The translations under genes and the position numbers were made by a program. 64,000 nt of DNA from Sabulicella glaciei. Its GTDB lineage: Bacteria > Pseudomonadota > Alphaproteobacteria > Acetobacterales > Acetobacteraceae. A model generated the notes under the pieces. That model made no database searches. It was not told where the DNA came from and saw only the letters and a list, made by a program, of their open reading frames with translations. Shown one piece after another: positions 26,245 through 35,551 of this stretch; positions within the stretch are counted from its first letter, which is position 1, and each line of letters starts with the position of its first letter. The DNA is taken from contig NZ_JAPFQI010000001.1 in the NCBI RefSeq assembly GCF_026183895.1, forward strand, positions 835,510 to 899,509, in the 5' to 3' direction.

Positions 26245-28351
26245 CCCGCCGGCAACGGGCAGAAGCGGCGCCCGGTTGCAGCCGGATGCGAGGAACGCTC
26301 GCCACGGCATGGCCGATGATGCAAGCATCGACGCCCGCAACGCGCAGCGCGTCCACGCAGCGCTTCGCTCGTTCAGCCGGAAGTCCGGCCAGGAGGCCGC
26401 CTGAGGTTTGTGGGTCCAGCATCAGCGCCAAGTGCTCCGGCGCCGCCTCGCCATCCACCTGCGCGAGGGCGGCTTCGTTCGCCCCGTGCAACGTGCTGCG
26501 GATGCTGTCGCGCAACGCCTCGAGCGCCCCGGGCAGGGCGAGCGGCGCCGAGGGATCGACCACAGCCCCGCAGCCGGAGGCCGCGAGCATCTCCCCCAGG
26601 TGGCCCAGCAGGCCGAAACCGGTGACGTCGGCCGCCGCCGTAGCGCCGTGGTTACGCAAGATACGGGCAGCCGGCATCGGGTCGGATCCCATCTGTGTCC
26701 AGCACGCGGCGAGGTCGGCGCCACGCGCCTGCCCCACCATCGCGGCAGCCATCACCGCACCCGTGCCGAGGCGTCGCGTCAGCAGGAGCGCGTCACCCGG
26801 CCGCAATGCGCCTCGCCGCAGGGTCGCGCCTTCCGGCGCGTCACCCGTCACGCTGAAGCCGATCATGGGCTGCGCTGCCTCGGCGCTATGGCCACCGAGC
26901 AACGCTGCGCCCGCCGGCCCGAGCACCGATCGCGCGCCGTGCAGCAACTGGAACAGATCGCCCTCCTGCACCGCAGGGGCGGCATCGGGAAGCGCCACCA
27001 AGGCCAGGGCCGCGCGGGGTTCGGCCCCCATCGCGGCGAGATCCCCCAGCGCATGGGCAGCGGCGATGCGCCCGGCCAGCCAGGGGTCCTCCACGGGCGG
27101 GCGGAACAGGTCCACGCTTTGCACGGCCTCGCCGCGCAGGGGCGGCAGGGTGGCTGCGTCCTCGGCGGGGCCGGCTGGCAGACCGCCCAGGCGCGACAGC
27201 GCGCCGCGCAGAACGGCTGGCGCCAGCTTGGCACCGCACCCCTCGCAACGCATCGCAATCGGCGCGGCGGTGGGAGGCATCGGCGCGGGCGGCAAGCGGC
27301 GAAACGAGTCGATCCAGGCGCGATCGATGCGGTCCTTCCAGCGCAGCGCCCACTGCCCGCGCACTGCGAAGCCGCCCCAGGTCGCGATTGCCTCGTCTCC
27401 CGCCTGCAGCAACGCAAGGCTGCGGCGCTGCGGCCGGAACGGCTTCGTCGGACGGTTCTCCACCACCGCACGGATATTCTCGGCGAGCGGGACTCCTTGC
27501 CGGACGGAGAAGACGCCGTTGCGCGGTCGTTTCGCTCCTTCGACCGATGCGACATCCCCTGCGAGGAAGATCCGTGCCTCCCCAAGCGCGCGCAGGTCGG
27601 GTGCCGCCCGGAACCAGCCCTTTGCGTCCCGTTGCAGGCCGGAGGAAGCGAGCCATTCGGGCGGCGCGGCGCCCGCGGCCCAAAGGCACAGGCCGAAGGC
27701 CAGCGATGCGCCGTCCTCCAGCATCAGCCGCCCGGGCTCGACGCGCGAGGCCCTCCCGTCCAGGTGGCGAATGCCCGCGCGGCGCAGCGTCGCCTCGATG
27801 AGGCGCGTCCCCAGCGGCCGGCCCGGCGAGACCAGGGTAACGGAAGCGCCCTCGCCCAGCCGCGCCCTTGCCGCCATTGCGGCCTCCACCCCAGCCGCGC
27901 CGCCACCTGCCACGACGACTTCGAGACCTGGACGCAGCGCGGCTTCCCACCCCTCCAGCAACCGCCCGAGCGGCTTCAGCGGAAGCGCATTCTCCTCCGC
28001 GCCCGGCACGGTTGCCGGCGGGGCGCCGGGGCACAGCGACAGCACATCCCACCGCAGGGGCGGACGCCCACACAGAGCCACCTCGCGCGCCACCCGATCC
28101 AGCCCAGTCGCCTCCGCGAGGATTAACCGCGCACCGGCGCTACGTGCGAGCCGCGCGAGGTCCAGCATCGCCTCGTCGCGCCGCCAGCGCCCGGCCATCA
28201 CGGCAGGCACCGCGCCCGAGTAGGGTTGCTCCGCTTCCGGCACGATCAGGGAAAGGCGGGCGAAGGAGGGCAACGGCCGCATGGCGAAGCGCCGCAGCGC
28301 CACAAGATGCGCCGCGCCAGCACCCACCAAAACGACATCGTATCGGATCAT
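26180..28351 (-). CDS. selD: Selenide water dikinase fused to an NDH-2-like flavoprotein
   Basis: A 723-residue fusion. Residues 1-365 are a pyridine nucleotide-disulfide oxidoreductase: FAD motif VVLVGAGAAHLV at 5-16, NAD motif EVVVAGGGAAGVEAA, and a final GDVAS FAD-binding segment. Residues 367-695 are selenophosphate synthase starting MRCEGCGAKLAP, where Cys372 and Lys375 match E. coli SelD Cys17 and Lys20 while the Cys19 position is Ala. Later DLFRPPVEDPWLAGRIAAAH and DVTGFGLLGHLGEM are typical of SelD. It makes selenophosphate for SelA; the flavoprotein half may reduce selenium to selenide (hypothesis). It heads the leftward fdn operon. Confidence 0.93.
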   Translation of the reverse strand: MIRYDVVLVGAGAAHLVALRRFAMRPLPSFARLSLIVPEAEQPYSGAVPAVMAGRWRRDEAMLDLARLARSAGARLILAEATGLDRVAREVALCGRPPLRWDVLSLCPGAPPATVPGAEENALPLKPLGRLLEGWEAALRPGLEVVVAGGGAAGVEAAMAARARLGEGASVTLVSPGRPLGTRLIEATLRRAGIRHLDGRASRVEPGRLMLEDGASLAFGLCLWAAGAAPPEWLASSGLQRDAKGWFRAAPDLRALGEARIFLAGDVASVEGAKRPRNGVFSVRQGVPLAENIRAVVENRPTKPFRPQRRSLALLQAGDEAIATWGGFAVRGQWALRWKDRIDRAWIDSFRRLPPAPMPPTAAPIAMRCEGCGAKLAPAVLRGALSRLGGLPAGPAEDAATLPPLRGEAVQSVDLFRPPVEDPWLAGRIAAAHALGDLAAMGAEPRAALALVALPDAAPAVQEGDLFQLLHGARSVLGPAGAALLGGHSAEAAQPMIGFSVTGDAPEGATLRRGALRPGDALLLTRRLGTGAVMAAAMVGQARGADLAACWTQMGSDPMPAARILRNHGATAAADVTGFGLLGHLGEMLAASGCGAVVDPSAPLALPGALEALRDSIRSTLHGANEAALAQVDGEAAPEHLALMLDPQTSGGLLAGLPAERAKRCVDALRVAGVDACIIGHAVASVPRIRLQPGAASARCRRDELFDRNRAADPGGPLPASAR

Positions 28352-28418
28352 GGTTCTGCGCAGCCCTCCCGCGGCTCCCGCGTTGCCACAACGCCAAGGT
28401 GCAGCGAAAGGCCGAAGC

Positions 28419-29120
28419 GTGCCCTCTCTTCCGATCCCGTATTGCGGCGAACCGCCCGTTCCGGGTGCTGTGCCTTGGAACGCCGATGCGCCCGTCGCTA
28501 TGGCGGTCCTTGCTCTCCTTGCGTTGGGGTGGCGCCGCTCGCCGAACCGCGTGGCGCTCTTGGCAGGCTCGGGGCTCGTCGCACTTGCGCTGCTGTCGCC
28601 GCTCTGTTCCCTTGCCGTCGCCCTGTTCTCGGCGCGGGTGGCGCAACACATGGCGCTGGTGCTGATCGCGGCGCCTCTGCTGGCGGTCGGGCTGCGAGCC
28701 CGCGCGCCATCCGCTCCGGTCTCGGCCTCCGTCTTCGCGGCGATGCTGTGGCTGTGGCACCTGCCCGCGCCCTATGGCTGGACCTTCACCTCCGACCTCG
28801 CGTGGTGGGCCTCACATTTGTCGCTGCTGGTGGCGGCGGTGTGGCTCTGGCAGGCGCTGCTGCACGCACGGCCCGAGTCGGCCCTTGCTGCCGGCATCGT
28901 CACCGCCGCGCAGATGGGCGTGCTGGGCGCCTTCCTGACCTTTGCGCCGCGTCCGCTCTATTTGCCGCACGCTTTCACGACTTGGCCCTGGGGGCTCTCC
29001 GCGCTGGAGGACCAGCAATTGGGCGGGCTGCTGATGTGGGTGCCGGGCGGCGTGCTCTTCGCCGGGCTCGCGCTCGCCGCCGTGGCACGGGCGCTGCGCG
29101 AGGCGCGGCCAGCCGGATGA
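28419..29120 (+). CDS. ctaG: Cytochrome c oxidase assembly factor, CtaG (caa3 type)
   Basis: A membrane protein of about 233 residues with six or so helices. It carries the CtaG_caa3 pattern: the N-terminal IPYCGEPPVPGAVPWN, HMALVLIAAPLLAVGL, AAMLWLWHLPAPY and LEDQQLGGLLMWVPGG. The family is needed for maturation of caa3 oxidases, probably copper handling. The start is taken as GTG at 28419 because homologs begin near the YCG segment; an ATG at 28350 would overlap the opposite selD start. It ends with an ATGA overlap into coxB. Confidence 0.85.
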   Translation: MPSLPIPYCGEPPVPGAVPWNADAPVAMAVLALLALGWRRSPNRVALLAGSGLVALALLSPLCSLAVALFSARVAQHMALVLIAAPLLAVGLRARAPSAPVSASVFAAMLWLWHLPAPYGWTFTSDLAWWASHLSLLVAAVWLWQALLHARPESALAAGIVTAAQMGVLGAFLTFAPRPLYLPHAFTTWPWGLSALEDQQLGGLLMWVPGGVLFAGLALAAVARALREARPAG

Positions 29121-30079
29121 AGCGCCTTCTGCCGCTTCTCCTGCTCGCCGGCTGTTCGGGCCCGCAAACCCCGCTCGACGCCTGGGGGCCGCAGGCGGAC
29201 CGCATCGCCAGGCTGTCCACCCTGCTTTTCACGGGCGGCGGGGTGATCCTGACGGTCGTCGTCGTGGCTATCACTCTTGCCCTCTGGGCACCTGCCTCGT
29301 GGCGAAAGCGCATGGGCAACATCCGCTTCGTCATCGGCATGGGCATCGTCTTTCCCGCGGTGACGCTCACGGCCCTGCTCGCCCACTCCCTCGGCGTGTC
29401 GCGCGCCCTCGTCACCTTCGGGGGCGAGGAACCGATGCGGATCGAGATCGTCGGCCGGCAATACTGGTGGGAGATGCGCTATCTCGACAGCGGCGCCGTC
29501 ACCGCCAACGAGCTGCGCCTGCCACGCGGCCGGGAGGTCGAGCTGACCCTGACCTCGGCCGACGTCATCCATTCGGTCTGGATTCCCAACCTGCACGGCA
29601 AGCTGGACATGATCCCCGGCAAGGCCAACGTCCTGCGCCTGCGCGCGGACCGCGTCGGCGAGCTGCGCGGTCAGTGCACCGAGTTCTGCGGCGAGCAGCA
29701 CACGCTGATGGCCTTCCCGGTCGTGGTGCACGAGCCGTCGGAGTTCGAGGAATGGCTCGCGCGGCAGGCGGCCCCCGTCCCCGCCCCCACGACGCCGGAG
29801 CAGCAAGCGGGGATGCGCGTCTTCGGCGCAGCCGGATGCGGCGCCTGCCACGCGGTGCGCGGCACGGAATGGCAGGCGCGGATCGCCCCCGACCTTTCGC
29901 GCGTCGGCTCGCGCCTCACCCTCGCCGCCGGGGCGCTGCCCAACAACCTCGGCAACCTCGCGGGATGGATCGCCGCGCCGCAGGACATCAAGCCGGGGAA
30001 CCACATGCCCGCCTTCGCGCGCTCGCTCTCGGGCGAGGAGATCCTCGCCCTCTCCACCTGGCTGGACTCGCTGCGGTGA
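29117..30079 (+). CDS. coxB: Cytochrome c oxidase subunit II with C-terminal cytochrome c (caa3)
   Basis: A 320-residue lipoprotein-type subunit II. The signal peptide has lipobox LLLAGC, followed by two transmembrane helices. The cupredoxin domain has the conserved aromatic patch QYWWEMRY and CuA ligands in SVWIPNLHGK and CTEFCGEQHTLM (Cys187, Cys191). A fused heme c domain has CGACH at about 241 and a Met in NHMPAFA. Electrons arrive from ACIII cytochromes or a soluble cytochrome c. It overlaps ctaG and coxAC by 4 nt. Confidence 0.95.
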   Translation: MKRLLPLLLLAGCSGPQTPLDAWGPQADRIARLSTLLFTGGGVILTVVVVAITLALWAPASWRKRMGNIRFVIGMGIVFPAVTLTALLAHSLGVSRALVTFGGEEPMRIEIVGRQYWWEMRYLDSGAVTANELRLPRGREVELTLTSADVIHSVWIPNLHGKLDMIPGKANVLRLRADRVGELRGQCTEFCGEQHTLMAFPVVVHEPSEFEEWLARQAAPVPAPTTPEQQAGMRVFGAAGCGACHAVRGTEWQARIAPDLSRVGSRLTLAAGALPNNLGNLAGWIAAPQDIKPGNHMPAFARSLSGEEILALSTWLDSLR

Positions 30080-32577
30080 CGACTCCGAACCCCCTGCCCC
30101 GGCCGTCGGAGGAGTTCGAGCGCCTCAAGGCGGCGTGGACGCGCCCACGCGGCTGGCGCGTTTTCACCGACATCAACAACAACATCATCGGCCCGCTCTT
30201 CGTGGCGACGGCGCTGCTTTTCCTCACCCTTGCCGGCCTGCTCGGCGTCATCATCCGGCTGCAGCTGGCCTGGCCGGGCCTCGAGATCGTCAGCGCCGCC
30301 GCCTACAACCAGATCTTCACCATGCACGGCACGGTGATGATGTTCCTTTTCGCCGTGCCGGCGGTGGAAGCGGTGGGCATCACCCTGCTTCCCTCCATGC
30401 TCGGCTCGCGGGAGATGCCGACACCTCGCCTCGGCGCCTATGCCTATTGGATCTACCTGCTCGGCGGGCTGTCTTTCTTTTCCTCGCTCTTCTTCGGCGT
30501 GGCGCCCGACGGCGGCTGGTTCATGTACCCACCGCTGACGAGCAAGGAGAACTCGCCAGGCATCAACACCGACATGTACCTGCTGGGGATCGGCTTCATC
30601 GAGATCAGCGCCATCGCGGGCGCGATCGAGCTGATCGTCGGCATCCTGCGCTGCCGCGCGCCCGGCATGACGCTGGGCCGGATGCCGGTCTTCGCCTGGG
30701 CGATGCTGGTCTTCGCCGGCATGGTCATCATCGCCTTCCCGGCCGTCATCATCGCCTCCACCCTGCTGGAGCTGGAGCGCGCCTTCGACTGGCCCTTCTT
30801 CCTGCCGGAGCGGGGCGGTGACCCGCTGCTGTGGCAGCACCTGTTCTGGTTCTTCGGCCATCCCGAAGTCTACGTCATCTTCCTGCCCGCCGCGGGCATG
30901 GTGTCCATGATCGTGCCGGCCATGGCGCGCACGCCGCTTCTGGCCCATTCCCTCGTCGTGCTCGCGCTGGTGGCGACCGCCTTCCTGTCCTTCGGCCTTT
31001 GGGTCCACCACATGTACACGGTGGGCATCCCGGCGATGAGCCTCGCCTTCTTTGCGGCTGCCGGCTTCGCCGTCTCCATCCCCTCGGGGCTCCAGGTCTT
31101 CGCCTGGATCGGCACCCTCGCTTCGGGCGAGAAGGTGCGGCTGAACGCAGCCGGTCTGTTCGTGCTGGGCTTCCTGTTCATCTTCACGCTGGGCGGGCTG
31201 ACAGGCGTGATGGTCTCCGTCACGCCCTTCGACTGGCAGGCGCACGACACCTACTTCATCGTGGCGCACCTGCATTACGTGCTGATCGGCGGCATGGTCT
31301 TCCCGCTTCTCGCCGCGCTCTACCACTGGGCGCCCTCCATCGGGACGGCCCTCTCGGAGCGCCTGGGCAAGTGGGCCTTCTGGCTGCTCTTTCTCGGCAC
31401 CAATCTCACCTTTTTCCCCATGCACATCTCGGGCTTCATGGGGATGCCGCGGCGCATCTACACCTACCCGGCAGGCCTTGGGCTGGAGATCTGGAACCTG
31501 CTCTCCACCCTTGGTGCGCTCACCGTGCTGGCGGGGGGGATCGTCCTGCTCTACGACATTGCCCGGAACTTCCGGCTTTCCCAGGGAAGCAGCGAGAACC
31601 CCTGGGATTCCGGGACGCTCGAGTGGATGGACACGGGAAATCACGGCCCGCGGAGCCTTCCTCGCGTCGCCTCGCGCTATCCGCTCTGGCAGCAGCCAGG
31701 GATGAAGGAACAGGCCGAGGCCGGCGGGCATTACCTGCCGATGACCCTTACGGGCCAGCGTGAAACACTGGTCGGCACCGCCTCCGCCGCCGTCCCGCAA
31801 TATGTCGCGGTGCTCCCGGGGCCGGGCTATGCCCATATCGTCGCGGCGGTGGGCACGGCGGGGACGTTCCTCTCCCTCGCGCTGGAGGCGCTGGTGCCGG
31901 CGGCCGGGTTCGCAGCCATCGGGCTCGCCGGTTTCCTGCGCTGGCTCTGGACCAGCACGGACCTCGGGCCGCTCGAGCCGCGCGAGGCGGATATTGGCGA
32001 GGGGATCGTCATCCCGACCTACGCAACAGGCCCCGTCAGCGTGTCATGGTGGGCTGTCTCCACCCTCCTGGTCGTCGCGGGCTCGGCATGGGCCTGCCTT
32101 GCAGGGAGCTACCTGTTCCTCTGGCTGGTGAATGGCGATGCGCGCTGGGCCGCGCGGATCCCGGAACTTGGCTGGGGACTGGCCGCGTTCGCGGCCTATG
32201 TGGCGGCTGCCGGGTCCGTCATCTGGGCCGGGCGCGGCCTCTCGCAGCACGGCCGCCTCCCTTCCCTGTTCGTGCTGGTGGCCGTTGCGCTGCTGGCCGC
32301 CGCCGTAGCGGGCGAGGCGCTGGCCCTGTGGGAAGCCGGGCTGCGGCCGCGCGAGCACGTCCACTCCTCCTCGTCCTTCGCCTTGGTTGCCTTCCAGGGT
32401 GTGCATGTCGCCGTCTCCGCACTGATGATGGGCTACACCGTCGCACGCGCCTGGGCGGGCATGCTGAATGGCGAGCGGCGCCTCGTCTTCGACAATTCGC
32501 GGCTGTTCTTTCTCTACACCTGCGCCCAGGGGGCGGCGGGGCTCGTGCTGCTGCACGGCTTCCCGAGGCTGCTGTGA
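30076..32577 (+). CDS. coxA: Cytochrome c oxidase subunit I-III fusion (caa3)
   Basis: An 833-residue fusion of subunit I (about 1-560) and subunit III (about 590-833). Subunit I has heme ligands in FTMHGTVMMFLF and HDTYFIVAHLHYV and CuB ligands in WFFGHPEVYV (with the cross-linked Tyr) and HHMYTVG. The C-terminal part has subunit III helices and FQGVHVAVSALMM. This is an A-type haem-copper proton-pumping O2 reductase. It starts at GTG overlapping coxB by 4 nt (GTGA); its stop overlaps the next small gene. Confidence 0.95.
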   Translation: MTTPNPLPRPSEEFERLKAAWTRPRGWRVFTDINNNIIGPLFVATALLFLTLAGLLGVIIRLQLAWPGLEIVSAAAYNQIFTMHGTVMMFLFAVPAVEAVGITLLPSMLGSREMPTPRLGAYAYWIYLLGGLSFFSSLFFGVAPDGGWFMYPPLTSKENSPGINTDMYLLGIGFIEISAIAGAIELIVGILRCRAPGMTLGRMPVFAWAMLVFAGMVIIAFPAVIIASTLLELERAFDWPFFLPERGGDPLLWQHLFWFFGHPEVYVIFLPAAGMVSMIVPAMARTPLLAHSLVVLALVATAFLSFGLWVHHMYTVGIPAMSLAFFAAAGFAVSIPSGLQVFAWIGTLASGEKVRLNAAGLFVLGFLFIFTLGGLTGVMVSVTPFDWQAHDTYFIVAHLHYVLIGGMVFPLLAALYHWAPSIGTALSERLGKWAFWLLFLGTNLTFFPMHISGFMGMPRRIYTYPAGLGLEIWNLLSTLGALTVLAGGIVLLYDIARNFRLSQGSSENPWDSGTLEWMDTGNHGPRSLPRVASRYPLWQQPGMKEQAEAGGHYLPMTLTGQRETLVGTASAAVPQYVAVLPGPGYAHIVAAVGTAGTFLSLALEALVPAAGFAAIGLAGFLRWLWTSTDLGPLEPREADIGEGIVIPTYATGPVSVSWWAVSTLLVVAGSAWACLAGSYLFLWLVNGDARWAARIPELGWGLAAFAAYVAAAGSVIWAGRGLSQHGRLPSLFVLVAVALLAAAVAGEALALWEAGLRPREHVHSSSSFALVAFQGVHVAVSALMMGYTVARAWAGMLNGERRLVFDNSRLFFLYTCAQGAAGLVLLHGFPRLL

Positions 32578-32927
32578 TCGGCGGCATCGCCCGGGCGCTG
32601 CGCCCCACGGCCCCGCTTTTCCTGTGGGGGGCGCATTTCGGCCTGATCTACGCCATTCACTCCTTTGCCTGCGAGCGAGGCTTCGTCGAAGCCCGCATGC
32701 TCGGGATGCCCTTCGTCCAGGCCCTGGTGGCGGGGGTGACTGTGCTGGCGCTGCTGGGCCTCGCCCTGCTGGCCTGGGCGCCCCTAGCCCGGATGGGCCT
32801 GCCCGAAGTGGATGGCGGGGAGGAGGAACCGCGCTTCCGCCTCTGGCTGCTCTTCGCCGCCTGCTGCGCCGCGGCCCTGACCATCCTGTTCCAGGCCGCC
32901 CCGGCCTTCGTCCTGCCGGCCTGCTGA
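32574..32927 (+). CDS. Small three-helix membrane protein of the caa3 operon
   Basis: A 117-residue protein starting at GTG within the coxAC stop. It has three hydrophobic helices: LFLWGAHFGLIYAIHSFAC, ALVAGVTVLALLGLALLAW and LWLLFAACCAAALTILFQA. His and Cys residues are in the first. Position suggests a small accessory subunit (subunit IV-like) of the oxidase. I do not place it firmly in a named family. It ends the operon, 45 nt before prfC. Confidence 0.75.
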   Translation: MIGGIARALRPTAPLFLWGAHFGLIYAIHSFACERGFVEARMLGMPFVQALVAGVTVLALLGLALLAWAPLARMGLPEVDGGEEEPRFRLWLLFAACCAAALTILFQAAPAFVLPAC

Positions 32928-32972
32928 CGCGCCCCCTGGAAATCCGGCGCCCCAGGCCATAGACGGGGCCGC

Positions 32973-34562
32973 ATGAACACCCCCGTCGCCACCGAGGCCG
33001 CCCGGCGCCGCACCTTCGCAATCATCGCCCACCCCGACGCCGGCAAGACCACCCTGACCGAGAAGCTGCTGCTGAAGGGCGGCGCCATCCAGCTGGCCGG
33101 TCAGGTCCGCGCCAAGGGCGAGGGCCGCCGCACTCGGTCCGACTGGATGAAGATCGAGCAGGAGCGCGGCATTTCCGTCGCCACCTCGGTCATGACCTTT
33201 GAGCGGGACGGGCTGGTCTTCAACCTGCTCGACACGCCGGGCCACGAGGATTTCTCGGAGGATACCTACCGCACCCTGTCGGCGGTGGACGCGGCGGTGA
33301 TGGTGCTGGACGCCGCCAAGGGCATCGAGAGCCAGACGCGCAAGCTCTTCGAGGTGTGCCGGCTGCGCGACATTCCCATCGTGACTTTCATCAACAAAAT
33401 GGATCGCGAGGGACGCGACCCGCTCGACCTGCTGGACGAGATCGAGAAGACCCTCGCCCTCGACGTCACTCCGGCCGCCTGGCCCATCGGCGCAGGGCGG
33501 GATTTCCGGGGGGTGATGGACCTGCGCGAGCCCTCCCTGCGCCTGCTGCGCGAGGGTGGCGACCTCCATATACCCATCGCCGGTCTGGACGACCCGGCCC
33601 TGGACCGGGAGATCCCCCAGCACGCCGCCACGCTTCGCGAGCAGGTGGAGCTGGTGCAGGGAGGCTTTCCGGAATTCGACGCCGAGGCCTTCCTGCATGG
33701 CACGCTGACGCCGGTCTTTTTCGGTTCCGCCCTGCGCGACTTCGGGGTTGGGCATCTGCTGGACGGGCTGGCCGCCATGGCGCCCCCGCCCGGCCGCCGC
33801 ACCGCCGATGCCCGGACGGTGGAGCCCAGCGAGCCGAAGCTCACCGGCTTCGTGTTCAAGGTGCAGGCCAACATGGACCCGCAGCATCGCGACCGCGTGG
33901 CCTTCCTCCGCATCTGCTCCGGCCGGCTGGAGAAGGGCATGCGCCTCGCCCAGGTTCGGACCGGCAAGCAGGTGCCGGTCAACGCGCCGCTCTTCTTCTT
34001 CGCGAAGGACCGCCAAGTGGCCGAGGAGGCGTGGCCCGGCGACGTGGTGGGCATCGCCAACCACGGCACGCTTCGCATCGGCGACACACTGACCGAGGGC
34101 GAGCCCATCAACTTCCGCGGCGTCCCTTCCTTCGCGCCCGAGCATCTGCGCCGCCCACGGCTGGAAGACCCGATGCTCGCCAAGAAGCTGAAGAAGGCGC
34201 TGGAGGAGTTGGCCGACGAGGGCGTGGTGCAGCTTTTTCGCCCCCTTGACGGCTCGCCGCCCATTGTCGGCGTCGTCGGGCTGCTGCAGGTGGACGTGCT
34301 CGGCAGCCGGGTGAAGGCCGAGTACGGCGTGCCCGTCGGCTTCGAGAACGTGCAGTGGGACATGCTGCGCTGGGTGACCGGCGAGGACCGCGCCGCGATC
34401 GAGCGCTTCACCCGGATCCACCGGGCCGACTGCGCCGAGGACCATGACGGCGAACTCGTGGCGCTCTTCACCTCCGACTGGCGCCGCCGCCGCGCCGAGG
34501 AGGAATGGCCCATGTTGCGCTTCCACGCGGTGCGCGAGCAGCACGCGCTGGAAGGCAGCTGA
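32973..34562 (+). CDS. prfC: Peptide chain release factor 3
   Basis: A 529-residue translational GTPase that recycles RF1/RF2 from the ribosome. G motifs are AHPDAGKTTL (G1), EQERGISVATSVMTF (G2 region), DTPGHEDF (G3) and NKMDR (G4), followed by EF-G-like domains and the RF3-specific C-terminus ending VREQHALEGS. It is separated by 45 nt from the oxidase genes and by 2 nt from the asparaginase gene. Confidence 0.96.
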   Translation: MNTPVATEAARRRTFAIIAHPDAGKTTLTEKLLLKGGAIQLAGQVRAKGEGRRTRSDWMKIEQERGISVATSVMTFERDGLVFNLLDTPGHEDFSEDTYRTLSAVDAAVMVLDAAKGIESQTRKLFEVCRLRDIPIVTFINKMDREGRDPLDLLDEIEKTLALDVTPAAWPIGAGRDFRGVMDLREPSLRLLREGGDLHIPIAGLDDPALDREIPQHAATLREQVELVQGGFPEFDAEAFLHGTLTPVFFGSALRDFGVGHLLDGLAAMAPPPGRRTADARTVEPSEPKLTGFVFKVQANMDPQHRDRVAFLRICSGRLEKGMRLAQVRTGKQVPVNAPLFFFAKDRQVAEEAWPGDVVGIANHGTLRIGDTLTEGEPINFRGVPSFAPEHLRRPRLEDPMLAKKLKKALEELADEGVVQLFRPLDGSPPIVGVVGLLQVDVLGSRVKAEYGVPVGFENVQWDMLRWVTGEDRAAIERFTRIHRADCAEDHDGELVALFTSDWRRRRAEEEWPMLRFHAVREQHALEGS

Positions 34563-34564
34563 GG

Positions 34565-35530
34565 GTGGCGCGGCCCCGCCTCCTCGTCCTGTCGCTGGGC
34601 GGGACCATCACCATGACGCCGGGCGCCGGGGCCGGGCTGAACCCCACGCTGGGCGCGGCGGAACTCGTCGCCGCCGTGCCGGGCCTCGCCGAGGTGGCGG
34701 AGATCGTCGCGGAGTCCCCCGCGCGCGTGGCGAGCCCTTCACTGGAGCCTGCCACCCTGCTCGCCGTCGCACGGCGCATCGCGGCGGAGGATTGCGACGG
34801 GGCCGTGGTCATTCAGGGCACAGACACGATCGAGGAAAGCGCCTTCCTGCTCGACCTGTGCGTGCCCGGTGAACAGCCGGTGGTCGTCACCGGCGCGATG
34901 CGCGGGGCGGCGGCACCGGGCGCCGATGGCCCGGCGAACCTGCTGGCCGCTGCCATCGTCGCGGCCTCGCCCGATGCGCGCGGTCTGGGCACGCTCGCCG
35001 TGCTGAATGACCAGATCCACGCAGCGCGCTTCGTCCGCAAGGGCCACAGCGCCCTGCCCTCCGCCTTCGCGTCTCCCCTTTCGGGACCGCTTGGCTTCGT
35101 CGCGGAAGGGCGCGCACGGATCCTCTCGGAGGTACCCCGCCGTCCGGTCCTGCCCACCCCGGACGGCGAATGGCCGCCAGTCGCGATCCTCGGCTGGGGC
35201 GTGGGCGAGGATGGACGGTTTCTCCACGCGCTGCGCGGCCTCGGCTATCGAGGCGCGGTGGTGGACGGGATGGGGGCCGGTCACGTCCCGGCGCAGGCCG
35301 CCGCGAAGCTTGGAACCCTGGCTGACGAGCTGCCGGTGGTGCTCTGCTCCCGCTGCTTTGCGGGGCCGGTCTTCACCGGGACCTATGGCTATGCCGGGGC
35401 GGAGATGGACCTGCTGGCGCGCGGGCTGATTCCCGCGGGGACGCTGCCAGCCGCAAAGGCACGGCTCCTGCTGGCTCTCGCCCTTGCCTCGGGGCTCGAT
35501 CCAGCCGCCTGCTTCGCTGCGTATGGCTGA
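34565..35530 (+). CDS. L-asparaginase family protein
   Basis: A 321-residue asparaginase/glutaminase-family amidohydrolase. Active-site motifs are LSLGGTITM (nucleophile Thr) and VIQGTDTIEESAF (Thr-Asp pair), followed by the conserved GAMRGA and DGPANLLAA. No signal peptide is seen, so it is probably cytoplasmic. The GTG at 34565 follows prfC by 2 nt, indicating co-transcription. It hydrolyses Asn to Asp and ammonia; glutaminase activity cannot be judged. Confidence 0.9.
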   Translation: MARPRLLVLSLGGTITMTPGAGAGLNPTLGAAELVAAVPGLAEVAEIVAESPARVASPSLEPATLLAVARRIAAEDCDGAVVIQGTDTIEESAFLLDLCVPGEQPVVVTGAMRGAAAPGADGPANLLAAAIVAASPDARGLGTLAVLNDQIHAARFVRKGHSALPSAFASPLSGPLGFVAEGRARILSEVPRRPVLPTPDGEWPPVAILGWGVGEDGRFLHALRGLGYRGAVVDGMGAGHVPAQAAAKLGTLADELPVVLCSRCFAGPVFTGTYGYAGAEMDLLARGLIPAGTLPAAKARLLLALALASGLDPAACFAAYG

Positions 35531-35551
35531 GCGTCGCGGCCGATCCCGCCC

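Noticed and set aside
26004-28223. Long rightward open frame opposite selD and fdnG
   Set aside because: It is an antisense shadow of GC-rich coding DNA; its Ser/Arg/Pro-rich translation has no domain, while the leftward frames match known families.
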